From Ilyonectria destructans (lineage: Eukaryota; Ascomycota; Sordariomycetes; Hypocreales; Nectriaceae): a stretch of 64,000 nt of DNA. Positions within the stretch are counted from its first letter, which is position 1. Every line of letters starts with the position of its first letter. This document shows positions 24,801-35,360 of the stretch, piece by piece. The stretch is from positions 2,108,001 through 2,172,000 of the forward strand of contig JAHEWK010000002.1 in assembly GCA_020740775.1 (NCBI GenBank), written 5' to 3'. Below the pieces are notes generated by a model. It was not told where the DNA came from. It was given only the letters and a program-made list of their open reading frames with translations, and did not search any database. The translations under genes were made by a program, and so were the position numbers.

Positions 24801-25885
24801 TCTCGTATATCCTTTTCCCGTATTGACTCAGTCATTTTGCTTCATGCGGGTTTCTCCAGGCCTAGTGTTGTTGTTGCTGTTACAGCGCTGTTATCATGTC
24901 ACCCCTGCCTAACGCCCGCATGCAAGATTGTCTGGCCTGTAGACGCGACGTGTCGTGGACGAAGCACAACGACAGCCCGTCAGGCCACTAGCCCCCTCCC
25001 AGGCCCGCGGGTTGCATTCACGCTATGTCGCATCTGCAAAGGCAGTAATTAGTCCGTGATGAGACGGGGCGACGTTGTACGAAAACAAGGGCCCCGATAG
25101 CGAGAATGTTGACCTTGGTGGACGAGGGCGCAACGACAAAACGGTACCCGCGCGGATATAGGTGGTTAATTAGCTGCGGGGTGAGAGCAGTGACCAGGTC
25201 GGGCCGTCCGCCGTCGTCAACCAAGTGGAAACAAATCCTCTTTCATGCTGGTAATGCCCATTGCTCTGTGCTTTTTCCTATGCCATGCCGAGCGCGTGGA
25301 GAGTAAAAAAAGACGAAACGAGCTGCCCATGTGCAGCAGCCGAGCGCACCGTGCTGTATCCTGACGGAGTATACCCCGGGCCAGTCCCTGGTCTATCTGG
25401 GGAGTGGAGCGTGTGAGAGATTGTTTCTTGTTTCCTTCCTTTTGGGCTCTCGTCCGATGCTGGGCAGAAGGCCAGTCTGGATGCTACACGTTGTGGTTCG
25501 TCGTTCGGCGCATTTCCGACACGGCCTGACGGGCCCGTATGAACCGCCACGGCAGCACAGCCTCCCGCGGCGAGCGTCAACGGACTGCTGCAGTCTAATC
25601 CAGACAAGGAAGCCTGGGAGAACTCGACAAGCTGAGCCCAAGAACCGGCCGCGAAGAGGCTTGTCGAGCATTGGATGCCGCCCGGAGCGAGGCGGCTGAT
25701 TGGCCAGACGGCGCATTTGAGGCATCAAAAGGCGGTTTCAAGTGTCGAGGCGCCAGAGCCAATCAAGGCCGCCCAGCCGCCCAAGAGCTGTAACCGCAAG
25801 CGTCCGTGTTTGAGGTTGCGCAAGCGGCCAGTCAGCAGCGCGCCATAGGGCTTGGTGTGGGGCCCCGTCCAGCGAACCGCCAGCA
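18849..25885. other. 7-kb gene-poor interval between CDK1 and the cyclin gene
   Basis: No recognisable protein, tRNA or rRNA gene was found on either strand. Open frames are short, Arg/Pro/Gly-rich and overlap one another, and none shows a domain or a convincing splice series. The first few hundred bases hold the CDK1 3' UTR (T-rich near 19080-19130 and 19319). An inverted/direct repeat sits at 20803-20841, and a duplicated GCACGAGCTC lies at about 20967-20990. Non-coding RNA or long-range regulatory DNA cannot be excluded from sequence alone. Confidence 0.5.
20803..20841. repeat. GTAGCGATACG direct and inverted repeat
   Basis: GTAGCGATACG occurs twice (20803-20813 and 20831-20841). CGTATCG (20825-20831) is the exact reverse complement of the CGATACG in both copies, so either copy can form a 7-bp hairpin stem with it. 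Confidence 0.65.
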
Positions 25886-28074
25886 CCTATTATAACTCTC
25901 CAGGGCGCGAGGGCCCTGCGCTGTGAGTGGCATCCACGGGCGGCTGGGCGGGTTTGGTTGGCGACGGGAGGACATTTGCCATCGATCTGCCCCTGCTTAG
26001 CAGCCTCTTGGGCCAGTTTCGACGCGGCAACGACTGGCGGGCGATCGACCAGCCAGTCGCTGGGGAAATGGAGACGGGATCAGTCCCCCCTGCGTGCGCC
26101 TGTTCTGCGCTGGCGGTGCGTTGCGTTGCGTTGCGGCAGCAGATGAAGGCGAGCAAAAAGGGCGCGAAGGGGTTCACCAAAGCAGGATTCGCATACGTAT
26201 ACAAAGTCGGCCCCCCGTTCGCTGCCACTCTCGCCCTTCCATCTCGACAAACCCATCCATTGCATCGCATCCTCCTTTTTTCCTTTTGCCCTTTATTTCC
26301 TTGTTCGATTCTCTGGAATTCCTCCCGGCCGACGTTATTGACTCCAAGGGCGCCCACCCCCTCGTTTCTCGTTTCGCTATATCACCCGCACTACTATCCC
26401 CACATACCTCTGGCAGGTCAAACTCATCCGCCGCGAAACCCCTTTGAAACGACATCGACCGTCACCGCTCAGTCTTGACGAAGTCCGCCCTTAGTGCTCC
26501 CACCTCAATATCTCACTCAAAACCTGTCCTCGTGGTGCTGGTCGCCCCCTCTCGTGCTTTTTGCCCCTCAGCTGCCCTGTTTGGATTCAGAGACGAGCAA
26601 GCCTCTCTCAAACGCCTCCCTTACTATTCGTTTTCCAATTCCAGTCAACCCATCGCCGCCCCTGCTACGGTCTCGTCTATTGACTTGCCCTCAACCAACA
26701 ATCGACAACCCTTCACCAAGCTGGCCTTGATCAATTTCTATTAAACTCGTCGAGACTCGCAGATTCACTGTGCTTCTATCATCCTCACATCCACCATCAC
26801 CATCAGCCCCACAAACGCCTCAATTCCAGTTCTCGACAAGCTCCGACCACCACCCAGCTCTCGCTCTTCGCCACAAAAGTCAAAACAAGCTCAAAAGCAG
26901 CTCTCACCGGCTTATACCAGACCGGAAGCTTAATTCTTGGAGTAATCGCCTAATTGAACTGTGAACGGACTGAACGAACCGAACGGAAGGTCTCGACTTT
27001 GTTTAACTCCCGTCAATCCCGCTTCCCGTTCTCAATCCGGACCGACGAACACATCTCGACGCGACACAAAGACGCAAGCGAAACTCTCCCGACGGTCTCT
27101 GCGACGCCTCTCGATCTTCTGATTGTTCTGCTCCCGTCCAGCAGGAACGCAAGCCAGCCTTTCAGCCTTTTGCAAGCGGGACATCTCCGGCTCCGTCACT
27201 TCTCGTCGCTCTCGGTACTCCGGCGCCTCGCGAAACCACGCCCAAAACCCGAACCCGAAACCGCCGAAACGCAACCAACCACGCACGCAACGCACGCACT
27301 GCGACGCGAGAGCAACGCAACACCAGGCTCCAAGCCACTGCAAAGAAGCCAAGCGACTCACATCGGCCCAGCGTGCGAGACATCCACGAACATCCACGCC
27401 CCCTTTGCTCGCCACTCCCCCCCCCGCAACCCGGCCTGTAAGTCGGTCCCAGGCCACTGCCGCGCACTGAATCGCCAACTGACCTGATTGCCACAGCGCC
27501 ATTCCCAGACCCAGCCCGGCCCAGCCCAGCCCGGTCTTGGAACCTCGTCCGGAAAGAAAGCCCCTGTCGGACAGCCCGCCCCACTGGAACCCGCCCCACA
27601 CCCACTGCAGCCACTGCATCCACTCCTGGCCCGCTAAAACAGCGCCCACTCCACGGCATCTCCAGCACCCCTGTCCACCTGTACGTCCCCTGCAAGCCAG
27701 TCCCCTGCAAGCCAGCCTGTGGCACCGCACCGCTCTTGGTTGGACTCAGCCTCGTGGCCCCTCCCCCAAACGTCACCCACTGACGACTCAACAGCGCCTG
27801 GGTCACTTGTCCTAAACGAGGCACATGAGCCAACTCCGTCCACATTGTGTCTGATATATCAAGCCTCGCGCCCCCGTCACACCCTCCCCCTGCTCTCACC
27901 AGTCCAAGCTCGGCTTCTTCATCAAGCCATACTTATATATCCTTTCGCTCTTCCTCTCATCCACTCCTCCATTGCCATCCTCCCAAACAGTGTTGGTCCA
28001 CTTACACCACGGGTTGATCCCACCTACCTAATACACCACCACCACCAACACACCACTCACACCACACATTCACA
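25886..28074 (+). promoter_or_regulatory. Probable promoter and long C-rich leader of the cyclin gene
   Basis: TATTATAA at 25888-25895 is the best TATA-like site upstream of the cyclin. From about 26200 to 28074 the + strand is C-rich and G-poor (many CACC, CAACC and TCTC runs), the composition of fungal 5' leaders. Splice-like pairs are present, for example a GTAAGT at about 27438 followed by a CCACAG near 27497, so the leader may be spliced. Open frames here are low-complexity. A leader of about 2 kb is inference; it would suit a tightly controlled cell-cycle gene. Confidence 0.4.
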
Positions 28075-29220
28075 ATGGAATACTCACGATACCTCACCAT
28101 GGACGAGCTCAACAAGACTGCTCTCGAGCAGTTCGTCTACCAGCCCGTCGGTCGCGACATGATCTCATACCTCGCCGAAGCCGCCAACCACGTCATCTCA
28201 TGCGACTCCTCTCTCATGCCTCCCGCTCCCGTCGATGCCCGGAACATGCCTCCCTCACCCCCGCGCAGCCCCGAGCCCCGCACAGTCCGCTCCGAAGACG
28301 GCTCGCTTCCTACCCTCGAGGAGTTCATCACCCAGCTCGTTGTCTCCTCCAACGTCCAGGTCCCCACCTTGATGTCGACCCTCGTCTACCTCACCCGCCT
28401 CAAGTCAAAGCTCCAGCCCATGGCTCGCGGCCTCCGATGTACCACCCACCGCATCTTCCTCGCTGCTCTGATCCTCGCCGCCAAGTATCTCAACGACAGC
28501 TCCCCCAAGAACAAGCACTGGGCCAACTACTCCAACATCAACACCGAGATGTACAACTTTGGCTTCAGCCGCACCGAGGTCAACCTGATGGAGAAGCAGC
28601 TCCTCTTCCTCCTCGAGTGGGACCTTCGCATTACCGAGGAGGACCTCTACCGCGAGCTCGATGACTTCCTTGAGCCCCTCCGCCACAAGGTCGCCGAGCG
28701 ACACGCCAAGAAGATGCGCCACCGCGAGGAGAAGCGCCGCCAGCAGGAGCTCTACGCTGCTTCCACCCGCTACCCCAGCCCTCCCGCTTCTCGAGGCCAG
28801 TCCCGCTCCCGCCAGGCGACTCCCGAGCGCACTCAGGTCTACACCCACTCGCACACCCGAACCCTCAGTGGCCCCGCCACTCCTCCCGGCCTCACTTACA
28901 GCAGCTCCGCCAGCTCATATGCCTCCTCCGTCGCCTCTAGCAGACTCCACTCGCGAGCAACGACCCCGCTCGAGTCAGAGACCGACGCCTCATATCTCTA
29001 CGAAACCCAGCAGGGCAGCCTCTACGACTCACCCGTCCAGATCGTCGCCGATGTCGACTACCCTAAGGCTCGCGGTCCCGGTGGTCGCATGCTCCCATAC
29101 GAGATTTCCGCCGACGAGTACCAGCAGTACCAGATGCACGAGAGCCAGAGCAAGAAGCAGCGCCCTTCAAAGCGCGGCATGTGGGGTCGCCTCCTCGGTG
29201 GCTCCGTCGCTGTGCGATAA
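28075..29220 (+). CDS. PCL/Pho85-type G1 cyclin
   Basis: 381-residue, single-exon cyclin of the Pcl1/Pcl2 group that partners the Pho85 kinase. The cyclin box spans about residues 75-195: PTLEEFITQLVVSSNVQVPTL, TLVYLTRLK, THRIFLAALILAAKYLNDSS, NKHWANYSNINTEMYNFGFS, and EVNLMEKQLLFLLEWDLRI. The helix spacing and the KYLNDSS/KNKHWA signature match the PCL family rather than cyclin B. The C-terminal half is a Ser/Pro/Arg-rich disordered tail containing RHKVAERHAKKMRHREEKRR (basic, helical) and many SP/TP sites, which could be CDK phosphorylation and turnover sites (inference). The start ATG has CACA before it and opens MEYSRYLTMDELN. Likely orthologous to PclA/Pcl-1 of other filamentous fungi, which act in growth and conidiation. 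Convergent with the copper ATPase. Confidence 0.9.
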   Translation: MEYSRYLTMDELNKTALEQFVYQPVGRDMISYLAEAANHVISCDSSLMPPAPVDARNMPPSPPRSPEPRTVRSEDGSLPTLEEFITQLVVSSNVQVPTLMSTLVYLTRLKSKLQPMARGLRCTTHRIFLAALILAAKYLNDSSPKNKHWANYSNINTEMYNFGFSRTEVNLMEKQLLFLLEWDLRITEEDLYRELDDFLEPLRHKVAERHAKKMRHREEKRRQQELYAASTRYPSPPASRGQSRSRQATPERTQVYTHSHTRTLSGPATPPGLTYSSSASSYASSVASSRLHSRATTPLESETDASYLYETQQGSLYDSPVQIVADVDYPKARGPGGRMLPYEISADEYQQYQMHESQSKKQRPSKRGMWGRLLGGSVAVR

Positions 29221-30997
29221 ACGCCTGCGCTCTCACGCTTGGACACACCATCATGCATATCTTAGGCGTTCACGGGCCAATGTTGGCAATGGATTCTCAT
29301 TTCTTCTAAAAGAAGTCGGCATGGCGTTGGTTGCTTTTCTCGTCTTTTACTAGAAACCCAGATACACCAACCGGGAGGCGAAGAAACTCCCGAAGCATGT
29401 TTCATTTGTTGGTTTTGTTTATTACTACGCTGGTGTCTATTATTTCCTTATTTTCTGTACTCTCAGTGGTTGTTTCCGACACCTCAGGAAACCGGCGTTC
29501 CGGATTTACAAGTCAATGCATCAAGGCATTATGATTGAAAGGGCAAGGGGGGCGCGTGCATACAGGCAAGAGAAGGGAGCATTAGGATGGGTATCGATTC
29601 TGGGATCATGGTTGCGAACGGGCAATGCATCAAACGGGATGGACACTGCCACGTTTCAGGGATATGGTTGGGATGGGATGGGCTAGTGGAGTCATTGGTA
29701 GACGCATATGTCATCTGCTTTTGCGAAGCATCGAATCAATCAATACCCGGCGCTCCGCCGTTTTGACCATGACTTGAAAAAGACCGAATGAGTGCCTAGT
29801 CCAGTGCCTTGTGTGTGCCGCTATGCCTGCCTGTCGCAGCCGAACACCACTATTTTGTCATGTAAGTCGCATTTTGGCGGTGCCTTGAGCGAAGCCTGAC
29901 AGTCAGCCTGGGTCAAGGTTTGAGCCATCATCTAAGCCTGCGGACTCGTGCATGGACTCGAAGTTTGCGTGTTTCCCTTTTTGGGCAGTGCGCGACTGTG
30001 GTAGGCCGAGAGGTGTGGCAGGCGGGTCCACAGCGTCTACAGGGCACTTTACAGGGCAAACACACTTTTATGGGCGGATACGTACTGTGGAATTCCGGCA
30101 AGACGGCGGCGCAAAACGGGCAACGGGAAACCTGCAGTGCATGGCATGCCGGCTGCGGGACAACATATTGGGAAGAGATTATCGCAAACAAGACGAAAAT
30201 AAACACAAACACCTAAGCGCCCGTATTGGTTTTATTCCAGACGCCTCCCGGGCGCGAGCGGACGGGGTTTTCGTTTAATTGTCAGGTTTGCTGCGGGGGA
30301 GCCCCTTGCTGCAGAGAGCGAGCCGGGATGTGGCTCGGCGGGGAAGCGGCGGTATGTTTGCATCCGCGTGGTGTGCGCGTGGCGTCTTCGTCTGAATCGG
30401 GGGCGTTAAGCAACGGATGGGACGGGGGCAAGAATACGGGCGAAGCCTAAGACATACATGTGGGAGCCGTGAAAGGGAGGGGAAGGGGGGACGGTAGACG
30501 GGAGAAGGGGAGAGGGAACGGAGGGGAGGATAATCTTGGCGGAGGTATTCTTGGGAGTTGGAGGGTATCATAATTAGAGCAGAAAGTGAGGGTAGTATTA
30601 TTGCGTCGAAGGCTGGAGGAGCAGAAGGATCGGCGCTCACGGAGGAGCGGAGCACGCACGAGAGCCTCCGCTTCAGTTGGCAGTTGGGGGCGATGGGTAT
30701 CTTTCGGACCCGAAGACGAGGGGATCTTTTTCTGGGACTGCGGCTGAGGCAACGGGTAGAGCTTTGCAAGACTCATTGGCTCGAATGTGAGATGCAGTCA
30801 TGGCTGGGACAAGGATCTCGGGTCAACATGTGTGATTGATCATACTGGTGTTAGTGAATGCTCAGTATTCGTATGGAGTAATTATCTTCCTAATTCGTTC
30901 AGACCAATCCAACCAGGGTCCCTTTGCACAAGCCAACAAGTGAACAAACAACACCTTCACGCCAGTAGACAGAGACACAAAGCCACATTAGATATTA
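29221..30997. other. Convergent intergenic region (cyclin / Cu-ATPase)
   Basis: 1.8 kb holding two 3' UTRs. T-rich near 29330-29460. No gene recognised; open frames are short and unsupported. Confidence 0.5.
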
Positions 30998-33900
30998 TCA
31001 CTCCTCCGCCCCATGCGCAACCTTGTTGTACCGGAACCCAAGTCCCGGCACCCTCGTCCGCAGACTCAGGCTACTCAACACCACGCTGATGCTCGATAAG
31101 GCCATCGCCAACGCCGCCCACACGGGATCCAGCCGCACATGTTTGCCCTCTGACGTCGTAATCGGGTACAGGCACCCCGCGGCGACCGGCACCGCGAGCA
31201 GGTTGTAGATAACGGCCCAGGCAAAGTTGACTCGGATGCGGCGGAACACGGCGTGGCTGAGGTCCAGCAGCGTGACCACCGCACCCAGCCGAGACGTAGC
31301 CAGCACAAACGCCGCGCTGCTGATGGCTACGTCGCTGCCGGAACCGATGGCGATGCCTACGTCGGCCGTGGCCAAGGCGGGCGCGTCATTGATGCCGTCG
31401 CCGACCATCGCCACCGTGGCCCGTCGTGAAGTTGAGCCCCTTGCGTGAAGCGATGCCTGGAGCGATGTGATCTGCGCTGCCTTGTCCGAGGGGAGCACCT
31501 CGGCGAGGACGTTGTCGGCTGGGATGCCGACGAGCTGCGCCACGGCACGGGCCGTCGTTGCGTTGTCGCCAGAGAGCATCCAGACTTGAGTTCCGCGGGA
31601 GATGAGGGCCTTGATCACGGAGCTGGCCTCGCGGCGGATAGGATCCGAGATGGAAAGCGCCGCGGCGAGTGTCCACGAGCCGTCGGTGGATGACTTCGTT
31701 GCCACCAGAGCAATGGACTTGGCTTCTGATTTCCAAGTCTCGAGGAGAGAAGAGACACGAGGCGAGAGACTGACCGAAGCATCACGCATCAGGAGTTCGT
31801 TGCCCACGAGGATCTCAGAAGCCTCGTTTGCATTGTCTGTGTAAGTCGCCTTCATCCCCTTTCCGGGAAATTCCTCCAGTCCCGCAACCTCGGCCGCCCG
31901 AGTATCGGTGCCGCAAAATGCGACAATGGCAGTGGCGATAGGATGGCTGCTGTTCTCCTCAACTGCCTTGAGAACTGACATGAGCGTGCGACGTTCGTCC
32001 TCGGTAGCCTGTTCGTTATTCGGGAAGATGGCAGCATCGGTAATCTGCGGCTCTCCGCCCTCAGTGAGGGTACCCGTCTTATCGAACACGACGCAATCAA
32101 TCTTGCTCGCCTTCTCAAAGGCCTCGCCACCTCCCTTGGCGAGGATGCCGTGCTTGGCCGCGATGCCGCCGCCAACGAAAATGGCCGTCGGAGCTGCGAG
32201 TGCGAGGCCACATGGGCATGCGACGACGAACACTGCAATAGCAAACTGGAAAGCGAAGGCGACCCAGCCGCCTGCCGAGTCTCCTTCACTGTCCGAAATC
32301 ATATTTGAATAGCCAAGAGCCATCCAGACGACCCAGGTGATGATGGCGATGAGTGTAATGACGGGGACGAAGTAGGTCGTTAGGACGTCCGCAATCTGCT
32401 CGATGGGAGCGCGCTTCGTTTGGCCCTCTCGAACTACCTGGACAATCTGGTCAAGCATCGATCGACCTGAGGTTCCAGTAACGCGCACAGTAATGGCTGA
32501 CGCCTTGTTAACAGTACCCGCAAACACCTGATCGCCTTCCGTCTTCTTGATGGGTCGGGACTCGCCAGTGAGACTCGACTCGTCGAAGGTGGTCTCGCCG
32601 GTAACGATGATACCATCCGCAGCAGGGGATGCGCCATGGGGCACCCGTATCACATCGCCAGCATCTAGCTGGTCGATCGGTATCGTCGTCGTCGCCTGAG
32701 CCCCGGTCTTGTCCTTCTCGAGAAGGAGGGCAGTGGTTGGCCGTAGCTTTCCCAGCAACTCCACAGCATCGCCGGTCTTGGACTTGCTATACCCCTCAAT
32801 CAATCTTCCTGCCAGCAGGAATAGTGTCAAGAAGACGACCGAATCGAAATAAAATTCCGCCCCTGAGCCGTGGTGTTTTCGGTTGGAGACAGCGGCCACA
32901 ATCATCTGCGCAATGGAGGAGAAGTAGGCGATGCTCGTGCCCAGCGAGACCAGCATGTTCATGCTACCGAATCGATAGAATCGTTGAATCACAGGGATTC
33001 GACTCCCCGAGCGCCATATGGTTCGCACCTCCTTGATTGCTCGGACGTGGAACACGTCGGCGGCTAGGAAGTAGACGGGAGTGGCAAGTATGAATAGGGC
33101 AATATCGAGGCGGCTGAGACCCGAGGCCCAAGGCTCCATGAGATACATCTTTCCATGATTTGAATCAGACAGTAGGCTCATGTAGACTATCCCGAGGATA
33201 AAGGTAGGAATGGCGACGATGATGGTTAGAATCTCGCGCATCAAAAGCGAACGGTGTTGCTTTTCTCTGATGGCTCTGGATCGTTCCTCGAGGGTTGGAG
33301 GATGGTAAATCGAAGTACGGAGGGACGTGTCAGCAGCCTCAATGGCTCGCAAGATGTGCCGGATGGTGAAGTTTGGTGTGTCAGGTGTGTAGTGGAGTTT
33401 GAGAATGGGGTTCGTAGGAGAAGGCTCCTGGAGAATCTCAAGTCGGTTGGGGCCGAGGCTCTTCAGAGTCATGCTGATCCGCTCAGGACAGCGGGAGCAG
33501 AAGATGCCGTCAACCTTGATCTCAATATCCCGTCCATCTGCCGACGGCCGTTGCTCATCAAGATTGGTAACCTGGTCAATTGCGGCATCGTACCCTAAGT
33601 CCTCGATAGCGTCGACAATGTCTTGGATTCGACTTTCCTCGGTATATTCGATCGTGGCACTGTTCATGACGAGGTTCACAGCAACGTTGGAGATCCAAGG
33701 GTTTTTCTTGAGTTCATCGCTGATGGTGTTGACGCAGACGGCACAGGTCATGCCGCCGACGGAGAGCGTGACCCGCCACGACGAAGATGGGCGTTCTGTT
33801 TCTGCGACGATTTGTTGGAGGGGGTATGACATGTTGTCTACCTCGGAGCATTCAGAGGTTGCAGTTGTGACTTTAACTAGTTGTCCTTTGCCGGCGTCTT

Positions 33901-34351
33901 GTCCTGGGACGTCGCCTTTTGCTGCTTCACGTCGACATTCTTCGCAGTTCTCGAGGTGGGCTGACCTGGCCGACTCCATGACCGAAGGAGACTGCTTTGA
34001 CCACAGACTGCGAAACCAAGAGTTGAAATGGCCACTAGACTGGTCCATGGCGCGACTGCTCTCACCCAGTTCGACCTGCGAGCTGCGTGCTAGATCTGTG
34101 GTGTCGGCGGTGGTGTGAACTCCGTAGATGTCAAAGCCAGCATCTTGCAGAGCCTTCTCCATGCTGCGCACCGAAGCAACAGAGTCATCTCTGTGCTCGA
34201 CCGTCACGACGGAGGTGACGAGGTTTGGTGAAACCCAGAGCACATCCTCGCCGTACGTGTCGTGCAGGAGTGAGCGGATCAGGGCCACGCAGGACGGGCA
34301 GTGAAGGTTACCCAGCAGGTAGGACGTCGTGACGATGTTGGTTGATGCCAT
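30998..34351 (-). CDS. Copper-transporting P1B-type ATPase
   Basis: 1,117-residue, single-exon Cu(+) pump. The N-terminus has three heavy-metal-associated domains with CPSC (C18/C21), CAVC in GMTCAVC (C203/C206) and CSRC (C285/C288), plus an ECxxC-like NCEECR segment at about 136-139. Core motifs follow: TGES (about 595, actuator), the intramembrane CPC in ACPCGLALAAPTA (about 710), DKTGTLT phosphorylation site (about 755), SSHPIATAI (nucleotide-binding HP motif) and GDGINDAPAL (about 985). Multiple membrane segments flank them. The ATG at 34351 is the first in-frame ATG, with A at -3; the frame stays open upstream without ATG. It could be a plasma-membrane copper exporter of the CrpA/CRP1 type or a secretory-pathway Ccc2-type pump. 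The long, Cys-bearing N-terminus leans to the former, but this is inference. Expression is probably copper-responsive; no site was identified. Confidence 0.95.
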   Translation of the reverse strand: MASTNIVTTSYLLGNLHCPSCVALIRSLLHDTYGEDVLWVSPNLVTSVVTVEHRDDSVASVRSMEKALQDAGFDIYGVHTTADTTDLARSSQVELGESSRAMDQSSGHFNSWFRSLWSKQSPSVMESARSAHLENCEECRREAAKGDVPGQDAGKGQLVKVTTATSECSEVDNMSYPLQQIVAETERPSSSWRVTLSVGGMTCAVCVNTISDELKKNPWISNVAVNLVMNSATIEYTEESRIQDIVDAIEDLGYDAAIDQVTNLDEQRPSADGRDIEIKVDGIFCSRCPERISMTLKSLGPNRLEILQEPSPTNPILKLHYTPDTPNFTIRHILRAIEAADTSLRTSIYHPPTLEERSRAIREKQHRSLLMREILTIIVAIPTFILGIVYMSLLSDSNHGKMYLMEPWASGLSRLDIALFILATPVYFLAADVFHVRAIKEVRTIWRSGSRIPVIQRFYRFGSMNMLVSLGTSIAYFSSIAQMIVAAVSNRKHHGSGAEFYFDSVVFLTLFLLAGRLIEGYSKSKTGDAVELLGKLRPTTALLLEKDKTGAQATTTIPIDQLDAGDVIRVPHGASPAADGIIVTGETTFDESSLTGESRPIKKTEGDQVFAGTVNKASAITVRVTGTSGRSMLDQIVQVVREGQTKRAPIEQIADVLTTYFVPVITLIAIITWVVWMALGYSNMISDSEGDSAGGWVAFAFQFAIAVFVVACPCGLALAAPTAIFVGGGIAAKHGILAKGGGEAFEKASKIDCVVFDKTGTLTEGGEPQITDAAIFPNNEQATEDERRTLMSVLKAVEENSSHPIATAIVAFCGTDTRAAEVAGLEEFPGKGMKATYTDNANEASEILVGNELLMRDASVSLSPRVSSLLETWKSEAKSIALVATKSSTDGSWTLAAALSISDPIRREASSVIKALISRGTQVWMLSGDNATTARAVAQLVGIPADNVLAEVLPSDKAAQITSLQASLHARGSTSRRATVAMVGDGINDAPALATADVGIAIGSGSDVAISSAAFVLATSRLGAVVTLLDLSHAVFRRIRVNFAWAVIYNLLAVPVAAGCLYPITTSEGKHVRLDPVWAALAMALSSISVVLSSLSLRTRVPGLGFRYNKVAHGAEE

Positions 34352-35360
34352 GATTGAGGCTCCTCGGAGAGGAAGGGGGTTGGGGTGAAAGGAGGCGAGG
34401 AAGCCGTGATGGGTGAGGTGAAGGGAATAAAGGAAGTATCCGGTGTAAGTCACTGTTGAAAAGGGCAACAGATAATGCGTGGCTCCTTGTCCCAGAACCG
34501 AGAGCTTTTTTCGAAGTGAGAAGAAGTTTTCTCTGCAAAAATGCGCTGGAATAAAGCACAGAGACGGAAAGTGCAGGAGAATGATGAATTATTATTTTCT
34601 TGAGTCGGGAGTGGCCATTTTAGTACTTGGGTCATGTCGCCCAAAATCCGCACAAATCTCGCACGCAAGGGTGTCTGATGGTGGTTGGCTAATGCCAAGC
34701 GGTTGGCCAACCGGGTTTGTCAAACTAAAAGATGAGCGGGCTTAAGTAATGGGCAGAACAGCAGAAAGCAGAACAACAATAATGGTCACAATAAGCCACC
34801 TGACATATGCCAAACATGATCATTCATCATTGCTGAGAGGAGCGTTCTGTAAGGTTCGCCCAGGGCGGCAATAGTTACGTTCAGCTGATAGATACATAGA
34901 CAAGTCACAGTCACAGAAGGGTCTCGGTGAAGGTGAAGCCTCCTGCAATGGCAGTTGGAGAGAGTGGAGATAGTGGAGCCCGGCACCGATCTCCACTAAA
35001 ATGGGGTCAGCGTCCGCGGCCTTTGTGCGGCGCCCACCACTGACTGATAGCGACAATTGTGCCGTGACTAGGATTTCTCAGCTTCAGTTGAGGCCGGCAG
35101 GCCAAGAATTGGTCGTCATTTCTCGTGACAAAGCATCCGGGATATTCGAGAATCAGCCAACACAGAGCGCACGGTGGTGGGTGACACTGCGTTTCTGCTC
35201 GTTCTAATCATCACTTAGACCGTCAAGGTTTCGCCACGCAGACTTGGTGACTCAACGGGTTGCTTCTCAGTTAGTCATTAACTACCACCACACTGTAATG
35301 ACGCATATTGTCTAAAAACAGGAACTCTAGAACAACGTAATATCTGTTTCTACCTATACA
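34352..35360. other. Promoter region of the Cu-ATPase and 3' flank of the HET gene
   Basis: About 1 kb between two minus-strand genes. It holds the ATPase promoter and leader (34352 upward) and the HET gene 3' UTR (T/A-rich at 35310-35360). No gene seen. Confidence 0.5.

Noticed and set aside
34352..34468. N-terminal extension of the Cu-ATPase by 39 codons
   Set aside because: There is no ATG in the extension; it would need a non-ATG start, while the ATG at 34351 has good context.
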